Below, piece after piece: positions 50,687 to 61,329 of a stretch of DNA of 64,000 nt (its first letter is position 1; every line of letters begins with the position of its first letter). This stretch comes from Ameyamaea chiangmaiensis (GTDB lineage: Bacteria > Pseudomonadota > Alphaproteobacteria > Acetobacterales > Acetobacteraceae): contig NZ_BAPT01000001.1 in NCBI RefSeq assembly GCF_025995235.1, positions 1 through 64,000 of the forward strand, read 5' to 3'. A program made the translations under genes and the position numbers. The notes under the pieces are model-generated. The model worked only from the letters and a program-made list of their open reading frames with translations, was not told the origin of the DNA and did no database searches.

Positions 50687-51708
50687 GCGGGGACCGGCAG
50701 GTTCCGGTCGCGAAGAAAGGTCGGGTTGAACAGCTTGGACTGATAACGCGCGCCGCCGTCGCACAGGATGGTGACGATCGTCTTCCCCGGGCCGAGTTTG
50801 CGGGCGGTGCGGATCGCCGACGCGACGTTGATGCCGGACGAGCCGCCGACCGACAGGCCCTCCTGGATCAACAGGTCGTAGATCAGGTCCAGGGCTTCGG
50901 CGTCGGGAATGCGTTCGGCATCGTCGATGGTGATGCCCTCGAGGTTGCCCGTCACGCGCGACTGTCCGATTCCTTCGGTGATGGAGGAGCCGGACACGCT
51001 CAAATCGTTGTCCTTGACCCACCCGTACAGACCTGATCCTTCCGGATCGGCGAGCACGATCCTCGGCCGTGCCACGCCGGCCGCAACGGCGGCTTCGCCC
51101 AGGCCGAGGGCGACGCCGGCCAGCGTCCCGCCAGTCCCGCAGGCGCAGGTGAACGCATCCACCCGGCCGCCGGTCTGCTGCCAGATCTCGGGCGCAGTCG
51201 TGGCGCGGTGGCCGTCGCGGTTGTCGGTGTTGTCGAACTGGTTGGCCCAGAGCGCGCCGGTCTCCTCGGCGATACGGCGCGAGACGTGTACGTAGTTGCC
51301 CGGATCGCGGAACGGCTTGGCGGGCACCAGCCGCAGGTCGGCCCCGATCATGCGCAGGAAGTCGATCTTCTCCTGGCTCTGCGTCTCGGGCATGACGATG
51401 ATGCTGCGGTAGCCGCGGGCATTGGCGACCAGCGTCAGGCCGATGCCGGTGTTGCCGGCCGTGCCTTCGACGATGGTCCCACCGGGTTTGAGAGCGCCTC
51501 GCTGTTCGGCGGCGGTGATGATGGCCAGCGCGGCCCGGTCCTTGACCGACCCACCGGGGTTCATGAACTCCGCCTTACCCAGGATCGTGCAGCCGGTGGC
51601 GTCGGAGGCGCGGGCAAGACGGATCAGCGGCGTGCCGCCGATCGCGCCCGCCATATCGGCGCTCGCCGCACGCCAGCCGGGAAGGGCGGGGTTTGCATCA
51701 TGGACCAT
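50674..51708 (-). CDS. cysK: Cysteine synthase A-type PLP enzyme
   Basis: 344 residues. PLP Lys in NPGGSVKDRAAL, the substrate loop VEGTAGNTGIG, CACGTGGTLAG and the C-terminal LSVGGSSGINVASAI are those of OASS/CBS. It forms cysteine from O-acetylserine and sulfide. The length is somewhat greater than the usual 310-325. Divergent from the rhodanese gene. Confidence 0.9.
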   Translation of the reverse strand: MVHDANPALPGWRAASADMAGAIGGTPLIRLARASDATGCTILGKAEFMNPGGSVKDRAALAIITAAEQRGALKPGGTIVEGTAGNTGIGLTLVANARGYRSIIVMPETQSQEKIDFLRMIGADLRLVPAKPFRDPGNYVHVSRRIAEETGALWANQFDNTDNRDGHRATTAPEIWQQTGGRVDAFTCACGTGGTLAGVALGLGEAAVAAGVARPRIVLADPEGSGLYGWVKDNDLSVSGSSITEGIGQSRVTGNLEGITIDDAERIPDAEALDLIYDLLIQEGLSVGGSSGINVASAIRTARKLGPGKTIVTILCDGGARYQSKLFNPTFLRDRNLPVPAWLA

Positions 51709-51789
51709 ATGGCATCACCTTGTCGTCGTTCGCGGTCATGGGGCGCGCATCGCGGTGTCTGCCGCGCTGCGCATCCGAGGCCCGTTACC

Positions 51790-52224
51790 ATGTTCATTCT
51801 GCCGACGAGAAACAAGATGATCGAAGACGTATCGCCCTTGACCACATGGCAGGCCCTGAAGACCGATCCGCAGGCGCAACTGGTGGATGTGCGCACCGAC
51901 GCCGAGTGGACCTTCGTGGGCTTCGCCGACCTGTCGGAGATCGGCAAGCAGATGGTGCCGGTCAGTTGGCAGTCTCTCGACGGCCGCCCCAACGGCAGCT
52001 TCGTCGAACAGCTCGCGGCTGCGGGCCTGCAGCCCGGCATGCCGATCTATTTCCTGTGCCGCTCCGGCGCGCGGTCCCGCGCGGCGGCTCTCGCGGCGCG
52101 GCAGGGCGGCTTTACGCAGGTGTTCAACGTCGCTGACGGGTTCGAAGGGCCGCCCGACGACCAGGCGCATCGCGGCACGGTCGCGGGGTGGAAAAAGGAT
52201 GGTCTGCCCTGGCGTCAGGGCTGA
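51790..52224 (+). CDS. Single-domain rhodanese-like protein
   Basis: 144 residues from the ATG at 51790 (the ATG at 51817 is another option). The domain has LVDVRTDAEWTFVG, the active-site loop FLCRSGARSRAA with the persulfide Cys, and FNVADGFEGP. It transfers sulfane sulfur. Divergent from cysK, so a sulfur-linked role is likely. Confidence 0.9.
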   Translation: MFILPTRNKMIEDVSPLTTWQALKTDPQAQLVDVRTDAEWTFVGFADLSEIGKQMVPVSWQSLDGRPNGSFVEQLAAAGLQPGMPIYFLCRSGARSRAAALAARQGGFTQVFNVADGFEGPPDDQAHRGTVAGWKKDGLPWRQG

Positions 52225-52282
52225 CACACGGCACACCCGGCCCGGCGGCTGCGGCGGGAGGCGGCCCCGGCCGCCGGACGTG

Positions 52283-53179
52283 TCAGCCGCCGGCGTCCGG
52301 CTCCTCGTCCGCATCGTACAGCACTTCGAGGACCGCGCACCACGGATAGCGAGGGTCGTAGGACGTACCGTCCGGGCTGGCCAGACGGCCATTCGCATCC
52401 ACCGGGACATGGGTCAGCGTGACGCTGTCATCCACATTGCCGCCGATAATCCCGATCTGGTGGCCGAACGGCGCGCCGGACTGGTTCGTCACCACCACGA
52501 TGCCGCAATGGGCGGGAAAACCGTAGCGCGTGGGCAGTGACGCAAAGCGCACGGATTTCGATGCGCCGCGACCGACGCAGATCAGGTCGCCGGCCTTGGG
52601 CGCGTACTCGACCGGATCATGCGCCCGCAGGCCGCTCGATTGCCCGCTGGCGGCCGCGTTGATGTAGGTCGAGTGATTGGGCGAGTAGGGGAAGCGGTCG
52701 TTGGCACCGGCCACGCGCATCACATAGGAAATGAACGCCGCCGACCATGCGAAACGCGCGTCGTGTTCGAAGGCGAAGCTGGTGCCGTTTTCGTCGCGTT
52801 TGCCGCTCCACGCGATTTCGGTCTCCTGCGGGTCCTGGCCGATCCACCAGTATTCGCCGATGCGCTGCCACAGACCGGGCGCGCGTTCGGGCTTGATCGA
52901 CGCCACCGAGGGCTCGGGCCGGTCAACGGGATCATCGTCGGCGATCGGTTGGCCGAACATCCGCCATTCCCGCACGGCGATGGCCACCACGTCCTGACGG
53001 TTGAACGGCACGAAGTTGCGCGTGGCGAAGTCGGGAACGTGGTCGTCGGCCATCAGCGGGCCCTGACCCTGCCGATACTGGGCGACGGGTGTCGGAACCG
53101 GATGCGGCTGAGGCGCCGGGGCGGCACACGCCCCGAGGGCGAGCAGCGCGAGGGAAGGAAACACAAGCCGTGGCGTCAT
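52283..53179 (-). CDS. DUF2272 lipoprotein
   Basis: 298 residues from the ATG at 53177-53179. Lipobox LALGAC-A at about residue 19. The family region includes WSAAFISYVMRVAG, the tripartite YSPNHSTYI and APKAGDLICVGRG, the last like CHAP-type amidases (Cys and His in HCGIVV). DUF2272 proteins are exported and resemble NlpC/P60 peptidases; activity here is not proven. Confidence 0.78.
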   Translation of the reverse strand: MTPRLVFPSLALLALGACAAPAPQPHPVPTPVAQYRQGQGPLMADDHVPDFATRNFVPFNRQDVVAIAVREWRMFGQPIADDDPVDRPEPSVASIKPERAPGLWQRIGEYWWIGQDPQETEIAWSGKRDENGTSFAFEHDARFAWSAAFISYVMRVAGANDRFPYSPNHSTYINAAASGQSSGLRAHDPVEYAPKAGDLICVGRGASKSVRFASLPTRYGFPAHCGIVVVTNQSGAPFGHQIGIIGGNVDDSVTLTHVPVDANGRLASPDGTSYDPRYPWCAVLEVLYDADEEPDAGG

Positions 53180-53319
53180 CGCATGTCTGATCCGAAAAGC
53201 TGCGCCACGGCAGCGGCGGCGCGTTCCCCTCAGCCATAATGCGTTGTCAGGCCGTCGCAAAGGGGGGAGATCGGGACCGCCCCGCGTCGTATGCCGTCCC
53301 TGCGAGGTGTGGCGCCGTC

Positions 53320-54420
<1,101 letters not shown>

Positions 54421-54892
54421 GCTTTACACTCCATGCGGATGGCAGCAGCCGGTCGGGCCTGCGGTCACGGAAGGGGGATGCGGGCGCTTTGCCGGAATTG
54501 GCCGTCGCGCGCAAGAAAAATGGTAAACCGGCGGCTAACGGCATGAGCGCCGGTGAAGGGTATCGGCAAGGTTGGCGATAGGAAAAGGAAAATATCGAAT
54601 ACGTTCTTTCCGATATGTCGTCGCTTATAGTGCTTGATCCTCTTTTGTTCTCTTCGCGGGTAGCGAAAACGGCGGGTCGAAACAGTAAAATTACGTGACG
54701 TATTTCGTTTTTATTGCATTTGCGGCGGAAATGATCTTCACATCGCGTAAGAGAAGGCGCATGGGGACTGCCGAATCCGATTCGCCGGTTTCTCGGGCGC
54801 CGGTTTTGTCCGGATGACGGTCGAGACCCAGGCCCGTGTGTGAACCGGTTACCGCCTTCAGCGATTCACCTGAACGATAGGACTATGTGATC
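54421..54892. other. Long intergenic region between mtnA and the AT-hook gene
   Basis: 472 bases without a convincing gene. The middle (about 54580-54740) is clearly AT-rich against the flanks (AGGAAAATATCGAATACG, TTTCGTTTTTATTGCATTT) and probably holds promoters for one or both divergent genes. No known riboswitch fold was recognised upstream of mtnA. Confidence 0.5.
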
Positions 54893-55516
54893 ATGGCAAA
54901 GAAAGTTACAACGACCACCAGCCGCGCGAAGAAAGTGGCGGCGCCGGCAAAGACCTCCGCACCCGTGGGCCGCCCCGCGCGCGCGAAAGCCGCCGCTCCG
55001 GTTGAAGATGTGAAAGTTGCCGCGGCGCCGGCGAAACGTGCGCGCAAGGTCGTCGCTGCCCCGGTTGCGGCGCCCGTCGAAAAGCCGGCGCGTGGCCGCA
55101 AGGCGGCAGCCGTGGTCGAAACGCCCGCGCCTGCTGCCAAGACCCGCAAAGCCAAGGCGGCGCCGGCACCTGTCGTGACGGAGGCGCCGGTTCGCCGTGG
55201 CCGTAAGCCCAAGGCAGCCGAGGCACCGGCGCCCGCGCCGGTCAAGACCGCCAAGAAGGTGTCGAAAAAAGCCGTTGCGGAGGCTGCGCCTGTCGCACCC
55301 GTCAAGATGACGCTTGGACGCAAGGCCGCGACACCGGCTCCGGTCGCCGCCCCCAAGGCGCGCCGTGCAGCGGCCGCATCGGCTCCTGCCAAGCGCGGTG
55401 CCGCGGCACCTGCGTCGCCGCGCCGTTCGGCCGTCGACCGCCTGCGTGAGACCAAGGAGCTTCGTCGTCAGGCGCGTCTTACGCGTCTGGCTGCACAGCG
55501 TAAAAGCGGTAAGTAA
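54893..55516 (+). CDS. Histone H1-like / AT-hook nucleoid protein
   Basis: 207 residues from the ATG at 54893 (an in-frame ATG two codons before is possible). Composition is dominated by Ala, Lys, Pro, Arg and Val in irregular repeats (KKVAAPAK, AKAAAPVE and the like), as in histone H1 tails, Pseudomonas AlgP and chlamydial Hc proteins. It carries at least three AT-hook-like cores: VGRPARA, ARGRKAA and RRGRKPKA. A basic helix with heptads closes the protein (DRLRETKELRRQARLTRLAA). It likely binds AT-rich DNA minor groove and shapes the nucleoid. A strong terminator follows. Confidence 0.75.
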   Translation: MAKKVTTTTSRAKKVAAPAKTSAPVGRPARAKAAAPVEDVKVAAAPAKRARKVVAAPVAAPVEKPARGRKAAAVVETPAPAAKTRKAKAAPAPVVTEAPVRRGRKPKAAEAPAPAPVKTAKKVSKKAVAEAAPVAPVKMTLGRKAATPAPVAAPKARRAAAASAPAKRGAAAPASPRRSAVDRLRETKELRRQARLTRLAAQRKSGK

Positions 55517-55578
55517 GACGTGGCGTAGGTCACCGCTGCTGTCGCCTTCGGGCGACCTTGCGTAGCCCCGTGCAAGAA

Positions 55579-55608
55579 GGCCGGCGTCCGGTGACGCCGG
55601 CCTTTTTT
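55579..55608 (+). terminator. Rho-independent terminator after the AT-hook gene
   Basis: GGCCGGCGTC-cggt-GACGCCGGCC followed by six T. The 10-bp GC stem with 4-base loop is perfect, about 60 bases past the stop codon. Confidence 0.95.
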
Positions 55609-55783
55609 ATGGATGCCGGATGGTCGCCACGCGGATGTGACAGGCGTGGATCGCGAAAGGCGTCGCCGGACGCTTGAGCATCCGTGTTTTCGGGGCCAGT
55701 TTGGCCGGCACGTGAAAGCTGACGATGTGTGATCCTTGCGGGCGCACGTCAGGCAGGACACAGGCAGGACAAGGACAGGCGGT

Positions 55784-56704
55784 ATGGATATCCTTCTTCT
55801 CGAACCCATGATGGCCGAGATCGAAAGCGCGCTCGACGATCTCGCGACCGTTCACCGCCTCGATCCCACCGCCGCGTTGTCACCCGATGCGCGGCGCGCC
55901 GAGATCGTCGTGACCGGCGGTGCGACCGGTATTCCGCGCGCGATGATGGATGCGCTGGGCGCGATTCGGCTCGTGGCGATCAACGGGATCGGCACCGATG
56001 CCGTCGATCTTGTCGAGGCCAGGCGGCGTGGTATCGCGGTTACGACGACACCTGGCGTCCTGACCGATGACGTTGCCGATATGGCGCTCGCGCTGATCTT
56101 GTCGGCGCTGCGGGGCATAGCGGTGGGCGACCGCTTCGTCCGCGCCGGGGGCTGGGGACGGGAAACGCTTCCGCTTGCGCGCAAGGTCAGTGGCTGCGCC
56201 CTCGGGATCGTTGGGATGGGGCAGGTCGGTCGCGCCGTAGCGAAGCGCGCGCGCGCGTTCGACATGACGATCGCCTATCACGATCTGCACGATTTCGGGC
56301 TGGAAGAGAGCCGCTTTGTGCCGTCGCTGGCCGCGTTGGCGTCGGACAGCGATATTCTTGTCGTGGCGGCCGCCGGTGGCGCGCAGTCACGCGGCCTGAT
56401 TGATGCCGACGTTCTGTCGGCGCTGGGTCCTCGCGGCTGGCTCATCAACGTTGCGCGCGGCAGCATCGTGGACGAAGAGGCGCTGGTCGCGGCGTTGCGC
56501 GACGGCCGGATCGCCGGTGCGGGTCTGGATGTCTTCGCGCATGAACCCGCCGTACCGGCGGCACTGACGGTGCTGGACACGGTCGTGCTGCAGCCCCATC
56601 GCGCCAGCGCGACGGTGGAGACGCGTCGCGCCATGGGCCAGCTGGTCGTCGACAATGTCCGGGCCTGCGTCGAGGGGCGTCCGCTGTTGACGCCCGTTGA
56701 ATGA
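55784..56704 (+). CDS. D-2-hydroxyacid dehydrogenase (hydroxypyruvate/glyoxylate reductase type)
   Basis: 306 residues from the ATG at 55784; the longer frame to 55736 lacks a ribosome binding site. NAD(P)-binding loop GIVGMGQVGRAVAKRA, catalytic Arg in NVARGSIVDE, Glu in FAHEP and His in LQPHRASAT. The group reduces glyoxylate, hydroxypyruvate or phenylpyruvates. The motif GIGTDAVDL is the substrate loop. Substrate not decidable. Confidence 0.9.
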   Translation: MDILLLEPMMAEIESALDDLATVHRLDPTAALSPDARRAEIVVTGGATGIPRAMMDALGAIRLVAINGIGTDAVDLVEARRRGIAVTTTPGVLTDDVADMALALILSALRGIAVGDRFVRAGGWGRETLPLARKVSGCALGIVGMGQVGRAVAKRARAFDMTIAYHDLHDFGLEESRFVPSLAALASDSDILVVAAAGGAQSRGLIDADVLSALGPRGWLINVARGSIVDEEALVAALRDGRIAGAGLDVFAHEPAVPAALTVLDTVVLQPHRASATVETRRAMGQLVVDNVRACVEGRPLLTPVE

Positions 56705-56765
56705 GGCTGTGAAAACCCGATCCTCGTGTCAGGCGTTTGATGCCCGCATTGATCGGAGGAATATC

Positions 56766-57011
56766 ATGTCCCGGACCTCACGCTCGCTTGGATGTTCACT
56801 CAGGGCCACGGCCTGTCTCGCGCTTGTCGCGCTCGGTGGCTGCGTCGGTCGCGCCGCCAGCGCTCCGGTCGCTCCGGGGGCGCCCGCCGCCGGCTACGGC
56901 TATCGCTGCGAGGCCGGTTTCTATTCCTGCCACACGCCCACGCAGGTTCCACTGGGAACTCCATGCTCCTGCCCGGGGCTGGGGGCGGCGTCGTACGGCA
57001 ACGTGCATTGA
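56766..57011 (+). CDS. Small Cys-rich lipoprotein
   Basis: 81 residues from the ATG at 56766, preceded by GGAGGAATATC, a strong ribosome binding site. Lipobox VALGGC after a hydrophobic signal, then a Pro/Ala linker and a compact Cys-rich tail (YRCEAGFYSC, TPCSCPG; four Cys in about 30 residues) that may form disulfides. Function unknown. Confidence 0.7.
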   Translation: MSRTSRSLGCSLRATACLALVALGGCVGRAASAPVAPGAPAAGYGYRCEAGFYSCHTPTQVPLGTPCSCPGLGAASYGNVH

Positions 57012-57106
57012 TGGTCTGACAGGCGCGGCACCCCTCTTGGAGCTGTCGCGCCGGGCCCCCATAATGGGGCGATGATGCACAGTGTTTCTTTACCGGCGGC
57101 GAGCGC

Positions 57107-58498
57107 ATGAGCGCCGGGCGCCCCGCCGCGCCGGACGGCACGTCCTCCGGGGGCGACCTGTTCGGCACGTCCGTCCCTGACACGGGCGGGCGTAAGCGCG
57201 GGCATCGCCAGCCGCCGCGCACGCAACCGCTGGCCGATCGGCTGCGACCGGCCCGGCTGGCGGACGTGGTGGGGCAGGACCACTTGCTCGGGCCGTCGGG
57301 CGCGCTGCAGCGCATGCTTGCGACGGGCGCACTGGGCAGTCTGATCCTGTGGGGTGGCCCCGGGGTGGGCAAGACGACCATCGCTCGGCTGCTGGCCGAC
57401 GAATCCACCCTGGCATTCCAGCAGATCTCCGCGGTATTTTCCGGCGTGGCCGAGCTTAAGCGTGTGTTCGAGGAGGCGGCGCGACGCCAGGACGCCACCG
57501 GGCAGGGCACGCTGCTGTTCGTGGATGAAATCCACCGGTTCAATCGCGCGCAGCAGGATGGTTTCCTGCCGGTGGTCGAGAACGGCACCGTCGTTCTGGT
57601 GGGCGCGACGACCGAGAATCCCTCCTTCGCCCTGAACGGTGCCCTTTTGTCGCGGTGTCAGGTGCTTGTTTTGCGGCGTCTGGACGATGCGGCGATGGAG
57701 CAGTTGCTGGCGCGCGCCGAGGCGACGCTGGAGCGGTCGTTGCCGCTGACCGCCGAAGCGCGCGCCAGCCTGCGGGCGATGGCCGACGGCGACGGGCGTT
57801 ACCTTCTGAATATGGTGGAGCAACTCTATAGTCTGCCGGAGCAGGTGCCGCTCGACCCGCAGGGGCTTGCCGGTGTCATGTCCCGCCGCGCGGTGCTGTA
57901 CGACCGCGATCGGGAAGAGCATTACAATCTGATCTCGGCTCTGCACAAATCGCTCCGGGGCTCGGACCCCGACGCGGCACTCTACTGGTTTGCGCGGATG
58001 CTCGAAGGTGGCGAGGACCCGCGCTACCTCGCGCGGCGTTTGACGCGGTTCGCCGCCGAAGACGTCGGCATGGCCGATCCGACGGCGCTGCGCCTGGCCA
58101 TTGCGGCATGGGAGACGTATGAGCGGCTGGGCTCTCCCGAGGGGGAGCTGGCCTTGGCGCAACTGGTCGTGCATCTCGGCACGGCACCCAAGTCCAATGC
58201 GGTTTACAAGGCTTACGGCGCGGCCCGTCGTGCGGCGCGGCAGACCGGCAGCCTCATGCCGCCCGCACATATCCTGAACGCGCCGACCAAGCTGATGAAA
58301 GAGATCGGCTACGGCCAAGGCTATGCCTATGACCATGATGCCGAGGACTCCTTTTCGGGGCAGAACTATTTCCCCGACGAGATGCCGCGCACCCGCTTCT
58401 ATACCCCCACCGGCAATGGCTACGAACAGCGGATCGGTGAACGGCTGGAGCACTGGAACCGTCTGCGGGCGGCAAAGGGGCGGCGGCCGGAGGGGTGA
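57107..58498 (+). CDS. rarA: Replication-associated recombination protein RarA (MgsA)
   Basis: 463 residues. AAA+ core: RLRPARLADVVGQDHLLGP, Walker A WGGPGVGKTT, Walker B LLFVDEIHRFNRAQQD, sensor 1 GATTENPSF, and the C-terminal MgsA region (SLRGSDPDAALYWFARMLEGGED). It acts at stalled replication forks. Length is typical. Confidence 0.94.
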   Translation: MSAGRPAAPDGTSSGGDLFGTSVPDTGGRKRGHRQPPRTQPLADRLRPARLADVVGQDHLLGPSGALQRMLATGALGSLILWGGPGVGKTTIARLLADESTLAFQQISAVFSGVAELKRVFEEAARRQDATGQGTLLFVDEIHRFNRAQQDGFLPVVENGTVVLVGATTENPSFALNGALLSRCQVLVLRRLDDAAMEQLLARAEATLERSLPLTAEARASLRAMADGDGRYLLNMVEQLYSLPEQVPLDPQGLAGVMSRRAVLYDRDREEHYNLISALHKSLRGSDPDAALYWFARMLEGGEDPRYLARRLTRFAAEDVGMADPTALRLAIAAWETYERLGSPEGELALAQLVVHLGTAPKSNAVYKAYGAARRAARQTGSLMPPAHILNAPTKLMKEIGYGQGYAYDHDAEDSFSGQNYFPDEMPRTRFYTPTGNGYEQRIGERLEHWNRLRAAKGRRPEG

Positions 58499-58780
58499 GC
58501 ACCTGCCCGTGTCGCTGGGCAGTGCACTCTACTGGCGGGATGCCCTCAGTATGTGTGCGATACTGAAATAAACACGAATAACCAGCGCAAACTGCGTCCT
58601 ATTGCACTGCAATTTAGACATATTATGTTGTTAATTGGCAACATATAGCGCGAAATCGCCTGATATCGCGCCCTACTAAGCCGCGAACACGACTCATCCA
58701 CTTGAGCGTCCGCATGTGTCTTTCTTAAGGTTTTATGACAACGGGCGCGTCGCCCGCCGACACCCTTCAAGACAAGGCAC
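58499..58780. promoter_or_regulatory. Upstream region of the second TonB receptor with an inverted repeat
   Basis: 282 bases without a gene. An inverted repeat ATGTTG-ttaattgg-CAACAT (58625-58644) lies in an AT-rich stretch and could be an operator. No Fur-box or riboswitch was recognised. A ribosome binding site (AAGGCAC) precedes the start at 58781. Confidence 0.5.
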
Positions 58781-61279
58781 ATGTTTATGGCTCCAATAGG
58801 CATGCCCCCCCGTCTCTCGGCGCGCCGACAAAACGGCCGGCGCCTGTGCCTGCGCGCACTGCCGCTTCTGGCTGGCACGGCCCTGGGGTGGTCGGCCGCT
58901 TTCCCCGCCCGCGCCGACACGCCGCCGCAGCATACGCCGTCCCACCATGCGTCAACGGCGCATGCAAAGCCGCGCGCCGCCACGGCGGCGCCAGCGGCCG
59001 CACCGCGCCGCGCTTCGTCGCCCGCTCGTACCCTGCCGGTCTCGCCGGACGAGGCGGTCGATGTCATCGCGCATCGCACGCGCAGCCACGGCGCGGTGGA
59101 AGTCGTCACGCGTGAGACGATGGATCATTTCGTGGCCGGCACAAGCCCGATGCAGGTTCTGGCGCTGACCACGCCGGGTGCGAATTTCGCCTCCGACGAC
59201 GCGTTCGGCCTCGATAACGTGGCCAACACGCTGTATGTGCGCGGTTTCAACCAGTCGCAGCTCGGCATGGCGGTCGACGGGATCCCGATGGGCGGCCAGG
59301 GCTTTCATAACTGGAACGGCCTCAGCATCGACCAGATCGCCATCCAGGAAAACCTGTCGGGCATGACCATGTCGCAGGGGGCCGGTGCGCTCGACGTGCC
59401 GTCGGCCCAGACGCTGGGCGGCGCGCTGACGTTCACCACGGCGGATCCGCTGGACAAGGCCGGGGGGCGCATCAGCCAGCTTTTTGGCAGCAACAACGGC
59501 TTTCGCACCTTCGCGCGTGTCGACAGCGGCGTGCTGAACCCGACGGGCACGAAGTTCTACGCGTCCTATGCGCGGACGGCGCAGGATCTGTGGAAGGGCT
59601 ACGGTGACCAGCAGGAGCATCAGGCAAACTTCAAGCTGGTGCAGCCGGTGGGCGAGCACGGCAAGATCACGGCCGTGTTCGATTACTCCAATTTCGACCA
59701 GTACAATTACATGGGCCTGACCAAGAACCTGTGGCAGCGGCTGGGGCGTGACACGACCTACCTGAAGCCCAACTACGCCCTGTCCAAGGAATACGCCTAT
59801 TACGCGCAGAACGGAGGAATTCCGCCGGGTCTGCCCGCGGGTATCACCAATGACGAGGTCGGCGATTTCGCCTATGACGGCACGCAGGAGCAGCGGAATT
59901 ATCTCTCGGCCGTGACCGGGGAGTTCCAGCTCAACTCGTTCATCACCTCGCGCACGATCGCCTACGGCCATGTGTCGAATGGTGATTATCAGGGCACCAA
60001 CCCGTTCCTGACCTCGCCCTCCTCGGGCGTGCTGATGGCTGACGAGACCGGACACCCGGACGTGCGCCGTATCGGCTTTACCCAGAACTTCACCGTCAAG
60101 CTGCGTAACAACGAGATCCAGACCGGCTTCTGGTATGAAAACGATCGCTTCAATTACCCCATGCGCCTGTATGAAGACGGACAGGATTTCGCGCACAACT
60201 CCAAAAGCAACTACTATGCCTACCAGTCGACCACCTGGTTCGCGGATTCATTCAACACCAACACGTTCCAGTTCTTCATTCAGGACACGTGGCACATCAT
60301 CCCCGGCATGACACTGACCGGCGGTTTCCGGTCGCTGACCCAGACGACCCATGGCGGCACCAGCTACGACAATACCGCCGGGCTTTCGGCCTGGGGGACG
60401 TATTACAGCCACCCCGCGTCGGGCAGCCTGACGGCATCAAACGCGTTCCTGCCGCATTTCAACTGGGATTATCACTTCCTCGACCATCACGAGATCTACT
60501 GGGACATCGCGGAGAACATGCGGGCCTACGATTTCGGCCAGCAGAGCAGTTCCGGTAACGCGTGGGGCGGTCTGGGGACGGCCACCAACACCGCGCAGTC
60601 GGTCTTCAACCAGGGCAAGCAGACACTGCGCCCCGAACGGACCTGGAACTATGTCGTGGGCTATCGCTACAACAGCACGTTCTTTACCGGCAGCGTCGAT
60701 TTCTATCACACCGATTACATCAACCGTCTGGCGGCGATCACGACAGGACCAACCAACAACGTCTATGCCGCGTTCATCAATGTCGGTCACGAGACGATGA
60801 ACGGCGCGGATGTTCTCGGCGCGATCCGTCCGTTCCGCGGGCTGGAAATCACCAACAGCTTCAGCTGGAACAATGCCACGTACGAGGACGCAGCACTGCC
60901 GTATGACGGCACGACGATCAGCATCAAGGGCAAACATCAGGTCTATTACCCGAAGTTCATGTACAAGGCGAACCTGACCTATTCGTACAAGCGCGCGACG
61001 TTCAATTTCAACGCGACCTATACCAGTTCGCGACCGATGACGTATCTGAACGACGTCTCGATCCCCGCCTATTGGACGACGAACCTCAACCTGTCGTACG
61101 ATTTCGGCGGGATAGGGTTCGCGCACGACATGAAGGCGACCTTCGGCATCACCAATGTCGCCAACCAGAATTACATCGGTGGCGTCTATGGCGCGGCCTC
61201 GGTCTCGGGCGACGACAACGCCAACCTGTTCGTCGCGGCACCCCGGCAGTTCTTCGGCTCCGTCGCGGCCGAGTTCTGA
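58781..61279 (+). CDS. TonB-dependent outer-membrane receptor
   Basis: 832 residues. Signal peptide with a twin-Arg-like start (RRQNGRRLCLRALP), an Ala/Pro-rich segment, then a plug: MDHFVAGTSPMQVLALTTPG, LYVRGFNQSQLGMAVDGIPM and QTLGGALTFTTADP. The barrel ends in Phe (VAAEF). It resembles siderophore or carbohydrate-type receptors; the ligand is unknown. It lies alone on the plus strand, convergent with glsA. Confidence 0.9.
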   Translation: MFMAPIGMPPRLSARRQNGRRLCLRALPLLAGTALGWSAAFPARADTPPQHTPSHHASTAHAKPRAATAAPAAAPRRASSPARTLPVSPDEAVDVIAHRTRSHGAVEVVTRETMDHFVAGTSPMQVLALTTPGANFASDDAFGLDNVANTLYVRGFNQSQLGMAVDGIPMGGQGFHNWNGLSIDQIAIQENLSGMTMSQGAGALDVPSAQTLGGALTFTTADPLDKAGGRISQLFGSNNGFRTFARVDSGVLNPTGTKFYASYARTAQDLWKGYGDQQEHQANFKLVQPVGEHGKITAVFDYSNFDQYNYMGLTKNLWQRLGRDTTYLKPNYALSKEYAYYAQNGGIPPGLPAGITNDEVGDFAYDGTQEQRNYLSAVTGEFQLNSFITSRTIAYGHVSNGDYQGTNPFLTSPSSGVLMADETGHPDVRRIGFTQNFTVKLRNNEIQTGFWYENDRFNYPMRLYEDGQDFAHNSKSNYYAYQSTTWFADSFNTNTFQFFIQDTWHIIPGMTLTGGFRSLTQTTHGGTSYDNTAGLSAWGTYYSHPASGSLTASNAFLPHFNWDYHFLDHHEIYWDIAENMRAYDFGQQSSSGNAWGGLGTATNTAQSVFNQGKQTLRPERTWNYVVGYRYNSTFFTGSVDFYHTDYINRLAAITTGPTNNVYAAFINVGHETMNGADVLGAIRPFRGLEITNSFSWNNATYEDAALPYDGTTISIKGKHQVYYPKFMYKANLTYSYKRATFNFNATYTSSRPMTYLNDVSIPAYWTTNLNLSYDFGGIGFAHDMKATFGITNVANQNYIGGVYGAASVSGDDNANLFVAAPRQFFGSVAAEF

Positions 61280-61290
61280 AGGCTGCCCGC

Positions 61291-61309
61291 CGGCCCCGCG
61301 ACGGGGCCG
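61291..61309. terminator. Hairpin between convergent TonB receptor and glutaminase genes
   Basis: CGGCCCCG-cga-CGGGGCCG, a perfect 8-bp GC stem 12 bases past the receptor stop, without T-run. It could serve both convergent genes. Confidence 0.5.
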
Positions 61310-61329
61310 CCGTCCGTCCGGACCGACTG

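Noticed and set aside
54421..54560. SAM- or SAH-type riboswitch upstream of mtnA
   Set aside because: The leader is GC-rich with several stems but I could not place the conserved residues of any SAM/SAH class; a covariance-model search would decide.
56921..58453. Open frame of 510 codons on the minus strand
   Set aside because: Antisense of rarA, whose motifs are complete.
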